NCBI RefSeq assembly: GCF_017654505.1
Contig: NC_054569.1
Span: 2,134,553-2,198,552 of the forward strand
Length of the DNA stretch: 64,000 nucleotides
From: Polyodon spathula
Lineage: Eukaryota; Chordata; Actinopteri; Acipenseriformes; Polyodontidae
Direction of reading: 5' to 3'
The position numbers were made by a program, and so were the translations under genes. Position 1 is the first letter of the stretch. Each line of letters opens with the position of its first letter. Positions 1 through 12,676 of this stretch are shown here, one piece after another. Under the pieces are notes generated by a model. The model made no database searches. It was not told where the DNA came from and saw only the letters and a program-made list of their open reading frames with translations.

Positions 1-575
1 TTGGAAATGCTGAAAGACGGTCATAAAAAAAAAAAAAAAAATAATAATAAGTTTAATTCTAATTCGAAAAAATACCATCTGATTGGCCATGAAAAAAAAC
101 AGCATTAAACACAGCAGGAGGATTTCTCAGAAGCCTGTGAGGATGTTTGGAGTCCAAGCATTTAAAAGAAAATAATTGGCTACTTTTATTTTTTTATTTA
201 TTGGTGTATGTGTTTAGTTATTTTTTTATGGGATTGGTCGGCGTCATGCAAATTATATATTTTTAACTGTTTTATTTTGCATCTTAAGATTTTTAAGACA
301 CACTAGTCCTGAATAAAGATAAATAATTCATTTGGATAATCTGTTCAGTAAGTCAGCGCCTAGTGAAAGAGCTGTTTACCACAGCAGTACAGCACTTCCA
401 TCAATTAACAATACAGCAGTTTCTTCATTTAAAATGTACAATGCCGTCACACAGACACGATCTTAAAGGAGCTGTGTGATAGACATAGAAGGAAATTTCA
501 GCCGCACCGTTTGTCAGACAGTTTAAATTTGTTTTAATAATTTTAAAGAGGTGATCTGCACACAGCTGTTAACTG

Positions 576-578
<3 letters not shown>
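1..578. other. Non-coding, no gene seen
   Basis: AT-rich unique sequence with a short A-run near 27-42. No open frame with coding character and no recognisable repeat family was seen. Confidence 0.6.
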
Positions 579-629
<51 letters not shown>

Positions 630-655
630 GTAGTAGTAGTAGTATTAGTATTATT
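579..655. repeat. ATT microsatellite passing into TAG repeats
   Basis: About 17 ATT units followed by roughly five TAG units and degenerate TTA units. The open frame across it (poly-Ile then poly-Ser) is a translation of the repeat and is not a gene. A TAA/ATT array is a common 3' tail of L2-type LINEs, but no LINE body is recognisable next to it. Confidence 0.95.
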
Positions 656-3630
656 AATAGTACTAGTATTTATTTATTTCTTCATTTCAAACCCTGTTCA
701 TCTACCCAATTTGAAGTGCTCAATTTGAATGCCTCATCACAGCTGCTACCCACTTACCGGTCACGACTGAAGATCAAAAGGGTTTAGCCTTCTCTTGTTG
801 TCATGGCAATCGCATAAACTATTTCTCTGCCACATAGCACTGTGAAGCATAATGTTAAAATAGTATAGTTCCCTGAACCATGCAGCACGTCTGTCACAGC
901 GCTCTTTATAAACTAGCACCTGCTTGTCTGTCCGAGGAAACCCAATCCCATACTGTGGCCTGCAGCCTCATAGCTTTCCCTGCCTCTGAGTGTGGAAGAC
1001 AACCTGTATGCTGTCGATAGCGTCCCACTGAGTTTCAGAACCTTCCAGCAGGACAAGCATGCATCTGGATTTAATGCGGCTGCATTAAACAGATTGATAT
1101 GCCTTTTTCTGCATTGAGTGGATAAACCTCTAGTTCACCTACCTTTTAATTTTCATTTACTGACTTTCTTGAAATATAATGACAAGCTGCTATGCTGCTC
1201 CAGAATTACCGATTCAGCAGATACTGACCTCTCTTGAGTAATGCCCAGATAGCGTTTCTATTGCTATGTTATTATATTATCCCGTCAAGCACCTGCATTT
1301 CTACTCCTACATCACAGTAGCAGATCATTTTTTAACTATGGCAGTGATGGAGTGTCCATTGCTGTTATTCTGACGTGCTATAAAACACAACGCAGATTGG
1401 TATAGAAAGAGCTTAGGAATCAATACCCAGCCCCGTGTCCAGCTACCACACTGATTCATAGAGCTCTTAACAAGCTGTTGAAATATAAATACTTGAGAAC
1501 ATGTAAACAGCCTCGTCAGCTCATGTACCGCTAGTAAAGACACCATTGTATTGCCTTGCCTGTGCTCTTTACAGCATCTGAAAAGGTTTACATTCTCCAG
1601 CAGTGAGACCACACCACTGATTTTGTTACACAGACATTAGGACAGGTCCATTACACCAAATTCAAATAAATAAATACACGAGCACAACGCTAGCTATTGT
1701 TAGTACTTTATATTATTACAATAATAAAACTAAAATACTAACTGTTGCGCATCCACGTTGCGCTGTTGATGAAAAGAACAACGTCCACAGGAACACAAGC
1801 AGCGTTCGGGAATGAGAAAGAGGACTAGAAGACAGAACAACAATTTTGACAAGACTTTGCTCCTCTGCCAAACTCATGCTAAAAGCTGAACTTTGTGAAC
1901 AGAACTTTTAAGAAGTCCCTTATTTTTCCTTTGAGAGAAAATGCCTGCTATCTTGGCATGTGCGTCTCTGAGTTTATTTCCACTGAACAAGCACAACACA
2001 AAGGAACTTGCAAAAGATACTAGCACTGATAATAATAGACATTATTGTTGGTGCAGCGAAGCAAAAGCCATGTGCAGTTTTGGGGTTTTTTGGTGTTTTT
2101 TTTGGTCCTAGTAATACAACAATGGGTAGATAAGTGTTACCTCAAGCTATTGTTCAGGGCAAGCTGATTAAGTGCAGTCGTATACAGCTGTTGACAGAAA
2201 GAAGTGGGTCAAATCCATACTTTATATCTAATATTGTTTGCCAACATCCTTTGTCTGTATACCTGAAAGATGGGCCTGGTGAAGAATATTGAATATGAAC
2301 AGTGAAGCATAGCCTTATCACTTTGAGTGCAGCAAACCATTATATATTCATGGTTGTGGGCTTATTTATTAGCAGCACGGTGCTGTGTTTTTTTTTTCTG
2401 TCTGCCTACACAAATACGTACAAACCTGGCTATCGCATGCCTCCTAATGAGGGTTTCATGTGAGGCTTCTGATAGCACTGCTAATGAGGTTTGAACTTCA
2501 CCACGGGCTCCACGTCCCCCTGCATCTTAGCCACACGCACTTAACTCATTCTGCCAGGCTTACTAAAGAGAGCGCTCAAGCTGCCGTCTGGCTTGGGGAT
2601 GCGGGCGTGAACCAGCCTCGATTGCAGTGATGCTAAACTGTCAGAACAGGTTGGGCAAGACAGCTAAAGCAGATTTTATACAGCTGTTTCAATTGCTGTT
2701 CATAACCCATTCTTTAACCCAAAGCCAGTGCTGTTTGTTTCTAATTGCGTCTCTTAGATGGCCGTTGTTATTTTGAAAATAGCCTCCAGATATGAAGTCG
2801 CTCTTGTGAGACATGTCCCTGTTTAATTCAACGTTAACTCTGGCAGGAGAGATGAGGTTTGATTCAGAGAGTCTATTGGGATCCCATTATAACACAGGTG
2901 TATTAAACTGACTAAACCCTAACAGGGCTAGCAGCAGGCGTTTACATTGCTAGCCATAGAAACACAATAGATGTGAAGGAAAACAAACGGCTGATATGGA
3001 TTACCTGTGTGTATTGATTCATATCGTTTTGATGCCAATGCAGCTGCCCTACCATTGATTCTCCAGACAGAACTAGAGCGTTGCCGTTGAATAGTACTAT
3101 GCTTACCTGTGCTGGAGTTACCTTTTGGAGATACGTCCACTTTCACGAATTACATCCACTCATGTATTTTGAAAGAATCAGTTTTTCAGAATGCATGCCC
3201 ACCATTGCAACCTCTAAATGATATAACAGTAGTGCAATGTTATTCAAATGTTATTCAGTTTTAATTCAGACTCGAGTTCGTTCTGTACCTGAGCTTTAAT
3301 GATCTCTCCAGTTTATGCACCATTATCATCCATCTCAAATACAGTATTGATGAGACAAAGCTCTTTATACAAACGCCATCCATTACCCATTGAGCCACTC
3401 ACAATAGCACGTGCAATGAAATACAATAATGTACCAGCATTGATCTTTTCGGTTTGAACTATAAACAGAATGAAACGAGAAGTGGAGCCATGAGAAAAGC
3501 TAGTGCGATTGCACTCTACTTCTGAAAGCATGCCTTTTCTACTCTCATGACTGAGATATCTTCGGCATGTTTCTGGTTCGTATCTTCTATTGTCAGCGGG
3601 ATATCCTCTTCACAAATAGATGCATGAGGT
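656..3630. other. Unique non-coding DNA, no gene seen
   Basis: About 3 kb without an open frame of coding character. Short open frames on the minus strand at 1325-1612 and 2928-3146 have no recognisable domain or splice context. The part from about 2400 to 2860 has a more even base composition and few simple repeats, so it might be conserved non-coding DNA, but nothing in the sequence alone proves this. Confidence 0.5.
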
Positions 3631-3724
3631 GGTTTCACAGACCCTGATTAACACAGATCTCGGACAAACCCAGCTGAGCATCAGGTCGTACAAGACTAGT
3701 GTTAATCGGGTTCTGTGAAATCTC
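3631..3724. mobile_element. Palindromic MITE, copy 1 (GGTTTCACAG family)
   Basis: The two ends are inverted repeats. The left arm begins GGTTTCACAGACCCTGATTA, and the reverse complement of the right arm begins GATTTCACAGAACCCGATTA. The similarity continues inward through AACAC and a CTTGTAC/CTCGGAC-like stretch before a short spacer. The element is about 95 bp with no coding capacity. It belongs to the same family as the copy at 18558-18666. Such short fold-back elements starting with GGTTTC and containing a GATTA...GGAC core are known in fish and are usually mobilised by a DNA transposase in trans. The superfamily (perhaps hAT) is inferred, and no clean target duplication was found. Confidence 0.7.
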
Positions 3725-6238
3725 AGGGGAAGAAACCATTTTGATATCCACAGTGATTCTCCTTTACTGTGTTGCTTTACATTTAGTTTTGTGCTTTTTA
3801 TTTCATCTGTTTTTCTTCGACATAGAAAGCCCTGTGCAATACTAAACACCCAGCGGCTGATGTGGTCTCTGCTGAAACAGAGCCCTAGAACGTGGCGTCT
3901 CAATTGCAAGACTCAGGGGTGGGGGCCCAAGGATGCTGAAGATGAATTTTCCAGGGGCACTGATGTCAGGAATAACCTTTCTCTGCTCCAACACGTCCAA
4001 GTGATCTGTTTAGTCCACAAGGCAAGAATAACCTTGGTTTTCATCCTCAGCCACTGGACGACACCTGTGTTAGCCCAGCATTTCCCAACCCCCCCTGGGG
4101 TAATGGTAGATAGATCACATCCAGAATATCCAAGCACTGGACCTCACCCCTGTGGCGTTCAGAGCAAGGCTATTAGAAAGCAGTGTTAGGTGAGGGGTGG
4201 TTTGATCAATCTACCGCACGTCAGTGTAAGCTACAGCTGGATTTCTTTATAGAGAATTTCACAGTCACAGGCAATTAGATTGCATCAAGCACTTATTTTC
4301 AGGAGTAATCCTGGGATAAACACAGATGTGTCTAAGTGGTTAATGCAATGCTGTTTAATCCCGCCCGTGGTGGGTCTCAGTAGGTCAGTCAAATTAACCC
4401 CCTTGTCAATTACATTTGAACAGGCAGACTCAAATTATTTAAATGGGAAAAATGAATACCATAACATAAACGAAAAATACATGATAAATGCCAGCAAGCC
4501 CTTTATAAAAGAGTGCCGCAGTCATTTTGCAGAGCAATGGTTTTCCAATGGGGTATACTGTGCATTTACCATATTATAAATACTAAAATAAACTTTATAT
4601 ATTCAGTGAGAAATGTTTCAATTAGAAACATTTGTAAATAATGAAGAAGGTGAACACATTGAATGCATGAAGATTCTTTTCTAAAAGTTTCTAAATTCAG
4701 CACTGTGGAGTCCTGAATGTTGCCCATGTTTAATATTCGTTGCCATACCTGTCTGGGCTTTGCAATGCTTAAACAAGCTTTACCGTACCTTCCCTGTGCT
4801 CTTCATTAAAGTGCAACTGGAATGGCTCTAGAATGATGTCACAAATTCATCCAGAAAATCAACTTTAGAATCCACAGATGGGGTATGAAACTGGTACATC
4901 TACAGAAGACATGCAAGTGGCCTTTTGTTTGCTGTGTTGTATATGTTGACTTATCAGCAGATGTTCACCCTGTCCTCAAATCACAGTAAAACTGCGGTGG
5001 CTTGTTATTTACCTCCACAGCAAAGCAACTCATAGTGCTGTTGCTGACTTGAAATTACTTCCTAAATGTTGTTCGGAGCTCTCAGCTTGACTGTGTCCGA
5101 AAGGTTAGAGCCACATGGTCATGGTGGTGTGTTGTATTTCTCTCCACAGACATCAATATCCTTTTAAATCAGATAAAACTCCTTTCAACTACCAGCAGAG
5201 AGCTGCAGTGTGGCTCTGTGGCTGCCTTGTTCCTCTCCAGTAGGGCTGGGGTTGAGTAAACAGACCAGACGTGGGAGGGAGGGAGGGAGGGAGGGGGTGG
5301 GAAATTTCTGAAGTTGTAATATCTTGACTGTTTCTAAGAGATTTCTGGATGGACTGCTACATTAAAAACAAAATAAATATATAAATGAATATACACATAG
5401 GTGACGCATTGCTCTACAGCATATGTCATAAACTCAGGGAAGCTATTCAGAATATATTAAACAATGTATGAAGCATTAAATAGAAACATAATAGTCTATT
5501 GTTTTAAACCTGACTAAATGCAGTCATATCGCGGGCTTGTATGTTCATCAGAATGCTTCAAACTAATTAGCAACAGGACCCAGGGCTGACTGCGTGGGGA
5601 ATGTTAAGTTTGTATTGGAGCAACAGGGTTTGTTTTTTAAAGAAGGTGTATTGAAGCTAGTTCAAAGGTAGAAAGGATGCACTGACACTGGCTCACACCC
5701 TCCCCGTGCAGGGAATGAGGCCAGTCTTGCATTGGGCGTCAGTGATTGAAAATTCCCAATTTGCTATCAGAAGCTTTTACTGCAGTCTTTAGAGTGGGCA
5801 GAGTGCTACCACCACGAACATTATTACACATTCTCTCTGGGTTACAGAAATGTGAGATGCCCTTCTATTTAAAGACAAATTTGCATTGGTAAAACTCAGA
5901 TGATCCTGAGAAACCCATATAGAAATGTTTCCACACAGCTGGGCTCATCATTCTAGTTACAGAGTGCCAGAATCATCAGAGGAACAGATACTAAAAGCTT
6001 CATGTGTTTGTCATCTTACATTTCTCGTGATAGGGAAATGGATCAGGGAAAAGGCTGCATTCGTTTTTACATCAGTGCAAGGAGACAAAGCATTAATAAA
6101 ATGCCAGAGGAGAAAGACATGTGCTGCACACATCTGGCATAAAAAACTGCCCCTGACATGTATTTTATAAAGCATCATTTTATAATCACATGATCACCCA
6201 GCTTGATGCGCTGAGATTAGAAGTGTGTGTTCAGTGTT
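3725..6238. other. Unique non-coding DNA, no gene seen
   Basis: No coding frame with recognisable similarity. It contains a short GGGA repeat (5273-5295) and otherwise unremarkable AT-rich sequence. The 132-residue open frame at 3791-4189 has no domain and begins within DNA adjoining the MITE, so I do not call it. Confidence 0.5.
5273..5295. repeat. Short GGGA tandem repeat
   Basis: About five GGGA units ending in a G-run. It is purine-rich and short. Confidence 0.85.
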
Positions 6239-6300
6239 TATATATATATATATATACATACACACACACACACACACACATATATAGATAGATAGATATA
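6239..6300. repeat. Compound TA/CA/GATA microsatellite
   Basis: TA repeats, then about ten CA units, then TA and GATA units. It lies about 60 bp before an assembly gap, so the gap may reflect repeat content. Confidence 0.95.
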
Positions 6301-6362
6301 CACCTCTTCTGAGTAAAAGTATTCACCGAGAGCAACTCTTTTCTGACTGTCACATGTCTTTC

Positions 6363-6862
6363 NNNNNNNNNNNNNNNNNNNNNNNNNNNNNNNNNNNNNN
6401 NNNNNNNNNNNNNNNNNNNNNNNNNNNNNNNNNNNNNNNNNNNNNNNNNNNNNNNNNNNNNNNNNNNNNNNNNNNNNNNNNNNNNNNNNNNNNNNNNNNN
6501 NNNNNNNNNNNNNNNNNNNNNNNNNNNNNNNNNNNNNNNNNNNNNNNNNNNNNNNNNNNNNNNNNNNNNNNNNNNNNNNNNNNNNNNNNNNNNNNNNNNN
6601 NNNNNNNNNNNNNNNNNNNNNNNNNNNNNNNNNNNNNNNNNNNNNNNNNNNNNNNNNNNNNNNNNNNNNNNNNNNNNNNNNNNNNNNNNNNNNNNNNNNN
6701 NNNNNNNNNNNNNNNNNNNNNNNNNNNNNNNNNNNNNNNNNNNNNNNNNNNNNNNNNNNNNNNNNNNNNNNNNNNNNNNNNNNNNNNNNNNNNNNNNNNN
6801 NNNNNNNNNNNNNNNNNNNNNNNNNNNNNNNNNNNNNNNNNNNNNNNNNNNNNNNNNNNNNN
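6363..6862. other. Assembly gap (500 N)
   Basis: Exactly 500 unknown bases. Both gaps in this window have this same round length, which suggests a fixed placeholder and not a measured size. Open frames running through it are meaningless. Confidence 0.99.
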
Positions 6863-9465
6863 CTAAGGTACTTAAACCAACAAAATGATATAGATGTGTA
6901 TTTGGTTCATTACACAGCTGTGTTGTTTTCCAGAGCAGCTCATATTCTGAGTGTATTTGACAGACCATGTGGAGTAATTGTAAATCAGTACAGCTGACGC
7001 AGATCACGAAGAAGCTGAATGCATTGGCCTCTCATCTCATCAAGTTAGACACAGCTTTGTCAAAGACAGACTGTGCAGAATGGCTATTGAAAGAGGTTTA
7101 TCTGGGCTTCCAACATTGCACTCGTGTGCCATGTTCACACTGCTTCTGCAGCGTGAGATCGTCACATGTTGAAAACAAGTGATCGCATGGTTTCAATGCC
7201 TGGTGATCAAGGGTTAGTTAAGCAATGGGGATAATGAATCCAGTAAGAGAATTGTACAAGGAAGAGTGCCAGGCATCTGTCATAGAGAACGTATACATGT
7301 TTTTAAATATACTGTTCACTGTTTATTAGGAGATATAATGTTATTGCACTACAATACACTTTTCCCCCTTGTAACATGTTACAGTAATGTTATACTGTAT
7401 TAAATGTGAGTATTTGCTTCTCATTTTACGCAGTGTTATTATTATACAAGTGTAGTTATTAAAAACTTTTAAAAGGCTTTTTGAAGACAGCAGCTCCAAA
7501 ATGAAAGTTCAATGTAATGATTTTGTTGAGTAAGACCTAGCTTTGTACTGAGCTTCTCAACCAGAACATGTTTTCAATGAGATTTTAGAGAAAAGAGAAC
7601 CTTGTATACCCATACTAGTCCAAGGTCTTACTAACAGTGTGTCAGACATACAAGAGGAAGGCAACCATTCTGTTTGATGCATTTCCCCAATCATACGGAT
7701 TAAAATATATAGCAGTCTGTTTTCTACATGTTACTGAAGTTTAGTATTCTATGCACTCTGCTTTATCAGATAGAAGACCTGGTTGCCAGTCCTTCTTGTA
7801 CACATTCCCAGAAGGGACAGAAGCCTCCTCTCCTTCTGAAACACTGCTTGCCACAGTGTCATGTTGGAAAGAAAAATGTCTCGAAAACCATAAATAATTC
7901 CAGCTCATATTTCAAAATGAATTACGAGCAAAAAAAACCCAAAACAAACAAAAAAAAGATCTGCAATTGCCATTAGGCATGTTGTTGTTAGAAAAGCAGG
8001 CGATCCTTTATTTTTTTGACGCTACTGAAATAACTGGCAATTTGTTTGAAATGCTGCGCTTGACATGGATTCAAGCTTGATATAAGTCAGTTTTCACAAA
8101 TTAAATAAGGTTTGAGATTCGTGAAGCCTTTCTCGACTGTTTCAAAAGAGGATATTTGCGTGCTTCGAAATAACCAAATAGCATCCTTACGCACAGATTT
8201 AAGCAGGGGTTTTGTGACTGTGACTCACTGAAATAATTGGGTTACAGCTGGATTTCCAGATGCAAGTTCACACTGTCTGCTCCAAGGTGTAAAGCAGAAT
8301 GCATGAGAAGCTGCGTCATACACACACCTGGTAGAACTGCTTCACAGCTTTTTCATAGTTTCTCGCCGAGACATTGTAATTGCAGAGCCCGCGTTGTGCA
8401 GTGGAATTGATTATTTTGTTCAAGACCCTGATGCTCATTTTCTTTTATTCTGTTCAGATACAGAGGTCAGACGTATCTGCTTTGAGACTTTTATTGTCAT
8501 CATCCAAAGCCATTAAACACCATTCTAGTCTTCTGTTTGCTATGTCCTCTTATGAGAGTGGGACCCGGAATCCAATGTGGATTGACATTCAGTGACTGAC
8601 TTGTTTAGTAGCTTGGTTCATCTTCATTTAGATGCACGTTATTTTGATATTTCTATACTGCATGTCAACACAATTCAAAGAGTCTCAAATCCATGCATGA
8701 CCAACTACACAAACCACCTGGTGCTTGAGCAGCATATAAACTGTTCCTTCAACAGGATCCAAGTTCATTTTAAATATTGTTGGAGCCACCAGACCGCTGC
8801 TGGTCTGCTCTGTTTGATGTTTTAATTAGAATTTCAAGCATTAAAAATGAATGTACTTTAATATGTACTTTTGCATTAGATTTGTAATTTAGAGTTCAGG
8901 ACAGGGAGGTGTAATTTTTTATTCATGAACTAATCATATCCATACTTACAATGTAATTCATTATGGGAAGGTCGTGTGAATGCTATTCATTAATAAGGAT
9001 ATTGATTTTTCTTGTCTGTTTTTTCCCCCAGCAAATCTACTTTAGCCCTGTTTCAGGATTCCCAGATCTTACTCCATCTTAAAGGAGCCTATCACTTACT
9101 ATATGTAATGCTCTCCTTGTCTGATCTCATATTAAAGAGTTTTCCATTGTTCTCTATTAGATGTTCTGCTAGGATCATGATTTTACCATGCTGTCTAACT
9201 GCAGAAAAATCCCTTTTCAACCACAGTGTCTGCTTCATTTCTATGGCAAAGTCCTCTGAAAAGCGCGCACCTGTAATTTCTGCAACTGTGTTTCTGTATC
9301 AAGGTTTTCTATTCACTATCTTGGAGTTTCAGCTGTAGAGCTTCACGCCCTTTGTGGTAATGTCTAAAATAACCACCTGGCTCGGTCAAAGTTACATTTC
9401 AGGGGCGTTCTGAAAAAAAATGCATCCTTGTTTCTTATTAAGAACACTATATAACTTGCAGTGTA
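6863..9465. other. Unique non-coding DNA, no gene seen
   Basis: AT-rich sequence with short A-runs (about 7928-7960). A polypyrimidine tract ending in CAG occurs at about 9006-9031 but leads into no convincing exon. No mobile element was recognised. Confidence 0.5.
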
Positions 9466-9635
9466 TGCGATGACTACACAATTATATCAGAAAAGAGTTA
9501 GGGTTATGTCATGCAAAAAGATACAAGTAAATTGCAACTATGCATGATAACATTGTAATTATGTGTAATAGATTTACTAAGTAACTGGTAAGTAAATACA
9601 CAGTGATTAGAGACATTTAATGAAAACTGTTACCC
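9466..9635. mobile_element. Fold-back (TTAGGG-core) element, right half
   Basis: The block runs from a TACACAATTATATCAG motif through GTTAGGGTTAT, then GCAACTATGCAT, AAGTAACT and AAATACACAGTGATTAGAGA to a GTTACCC end. It matches the right half of the larger element at 29817-30461 and the complement of its left half. The GTTAGGG core is reduced to one unit. The left arm is missing, so this is a truncated copy. No coding capacity. Confidence 0.75.
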
Positions 9636-12609
9636 AAATAATTATTCACAACGCAAAATTAGTAAATGAAATGCTGAATATTAATTACTGACTTCACAAT
9701 TTTAATATTAATGAAATCTGTACAGCAACTCACATTTAACTTAAATATGCATTGAGATTGAAAGATCATGTGTACTGGGTTCAGAATTCAAAAGTCTAAT
9801 ACCTGGGAATAAGGGAAGTTCTCTTCTAATTGATCTTGTTACAGCTATTCTCAGGGCAGGATAGAAAGGGAATATCCCACTGAGGACAGAGCCTCCAGTT
9901 GAATCCAATATCATGCCTACTACAAGGTGTGCTTGAGGGGAGCACAGCCTCCCGCAGCAATGGGTCATGGTGGAAAAGAAAATGAAAAACTGAAAGAAAT
10001 GTGTAAAAACACTTCACCTGTTCATAAAACCCGCTGCTTCAGGAACCCCTGCAAATGAAACTTGAAAATATTCCTCTCTGTGCTTTAGACATGCAGCGCA
10101 TTCACTGGTTACTCTTAAAGGACAGCAAACCAAGGGTTTACAATCTATTATTTATTTTATTTTTTTACATCTTTTGGCGTTATTATAACTGGACCCCCTT
10201 TTTTTCGTCTGTTGAAGATCTGTTTAGCGCTTTGCTAGTATTTTGTGTGTAACGCAGATATTTCAAGGTCAAGTGTATTGAAGTAAGAGCTGCTGCTGTG
10301 TTTTGGTACACAATCACTTCTTGCGCTGCACTTTAGAATCGCTCCAATGGTCTAGCTCCAATTAGGCCATGTGACTTACTGGACAGGAAGTGATCAGATA
10401 CCAAGAAGAAAACGATCTTCAACACAACGCAAATGTTGCTGCTATCATTAAGAAAATGAATTAGCCCTTGTTTAAAGAGCCATGCAAACGAGGGATACAA
10501 AAAAAAGCAAGTATTTGCATTTAAGACATGTTAACATACAGATGGAGGTCTGTTGTGACTATGGTTTGTTTTTCAGCTCGCATTTCTACAGGTATATCTT
10601 GTAAAGAACTTGACTGTAACATCAGCTGTACGCTACAGACACAATATAAGGAAAACAGAAATAGAAAAGGACTTTACTGAAAGGGTCGATGCGTTTTTCA
10701 CCTGATTTAACTTAAAAGAGAAATGTAAAGGTTACTCCCATGTGTGCGTTCTTCTTCAGCTGCAATACGAATCACCTCCTCTAACAGCTACGCAAGGGTT
10801 AATGTTTGACAAACCAACTTCTATTGTCACTCGCGTGTCTTTTTCCACCATCATTATAAGATATCTAACACTGTTCACACGATCAATACATCTCCAGATA
10901 CTGAGATCCTGGACCTTGAAATGAGGAGAGGTAGCGCAGATCAGCTCCATTCATCTGGAACCTCTGCTATATTAACAGTCTGATAGAGAAAAAAAAGCAG
11001 CAGCATTTCAATCATTGTGCTGTTTAATTTTTTTACGCTTTTAATCAGTCAGAACTTTCTGTATTCCTGGCAGGTAACTAGTGCGCAACTTCAGCTCATG
11101 GATAAACACACATGGAATCTGTAGGGAAGTTTTGCAAGCAGACCAAACATTCAAACTGTGCTGGGTCTTCTGTATACTGTACATTTTTAGAACAAATGCG
11201 CGTTCACACATGAAATTAAACGAAAAGAAATGGTCTAGCTGCACAATTCTAGGCCAGCTCCTGTTCAAGCTGACAGTGCCTTGGGACGGAATCAGTGTGT
11301 GCTCCAATAAATTCATAGTGTTAATGCCACAATACAGATTAGAAACCTTTCTACTTAGAAAATAATTATAGATAACTCAACACGTTGTTATCAATTCTTC
11401 TGCCTGCCTTCTTGAAATTGAAAATTGTGGATTCAAGTTGACTGCTGCTGTGATAATGCTGCTGCAGAATTAACACTGTAAGCTGTGTATTATCCTTATT
11501 ATAAGAAACTCTTAAAGTGTAACCTTAGGAGAACATATCCTCACCAGTCCATACGTTCCCTTGCGATGTATTGGATCCCATAGAGGTAAATAAAAACTGT
11601 GTTGCTCTATACATGTATTCCATTCCCTTTTCATTATAAGGACCACGGCGACTTCAGTCAATACATAAGGAGACCTAATAGAGGCTAATACTGGGGATAA
11701 TGGACAATGTTTTCTACTGACAATGGTTGTTTACTATTTAAATATCTCATAAGAACAACACAGGCAAAAGCAACGTGCATGTAATATTGTTTTTTTTTTT
11801 TTATGACCAGATGTTGGTTGCAAAGGATGACAGACTGGAATATCAGTCTAATGGGAGCTTTGGTACCTGCAATTATCCTATTCTTAGACTGCAGTATGAA
11901 AGAGCACTCAGTTTTGAAATGATAAGCGCTTCCTATTATAAAGGCAGTATAGTGCAGAACTCCCAGGTCGCTGGCTCAGTGCTAGGATTTAGACACAACG
12001 TTTCCAGTGTGCTCCCTGTAGAAGGTCATGCAGCCTCTTAACGATGCATCCTTTCTGTCTCCGCCACTCCACTGTTTTGAATTCAATCTGAACGAGGTTT
12101 GAGAAGATCGGAGTAGGGTTTTGCCTCTGGCTTGAATAGCACTCTTCTTGAGCCGCAAAGCAATGCGTCTCTCCTTTGCGTCCCTCCAAGTCGGTGAGAC
12201 TTTTAACACAGTTTAAGGATCTGACGAGCTTTCATAACGAAAGTTAACGTCAGCTTGATTCAAACGGGGCCTTTTGTTCATGTATCGCTTTTAAGCCAGA
12301 GGATACCAATGACATGTCTGTCAGCACTGAGGCAGAATCTCTTGATGCCTTTTCTTCTTGGCCCTGTTTTGATTTTATATTCCACTTGAACAAGATCAAA
12401 GGTGGATATGAAAGATTCAACCTATAGCTATAAATTGTATTTTCTAATACCAATCTTTGATCAGCTTTTAGGCCGAATTCAAGAAAGGGACACTAAGATT
12501 CTTAGATGCAGAAGAAGTTTTCCGGTAGGAACAACACATCCCAGATCACATGGTCAAACATCATACATTAAACAACGAGTAACGCCGGCGACAACGCTGA
12601 CATAAATGG

Positions 12610-12610
<1 letters not shown>
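9636..12610. other. Unique non-coding DNA, no gene seen
   Basis: About 3 kb without a supported gene. Several overlapping 60-90 residue open frames occur on both strands around 10.7-12.2 kb. None has a recognisable motif or consistent splice sites, and their overlap on opposite strands is what chance would give. Confidence 0.5.

Positions 12611-12673
<63 letters not shown>
12611..12673. repeat. TA microsatellite
   Basis: About 31 uninterrupted TA units. Confidence 0.98.

Positions 12674-12676
<3 letters not shown>

Noticed and set aside
3791..4189. 132-residue plus-strand frame
   Set aside because: No domain, no splice context, and an opposite-strand frame of similar size overlaps it, as expected by chance.
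9006..9338. Strong polypyrimidine tract and CAG followed by a 108-residue open frame
   Set aside because: The frame shows no known domain, no good donor site follows, and the alternative phase stops after 16 codons. Such tracts are common by chance in 64 kb.
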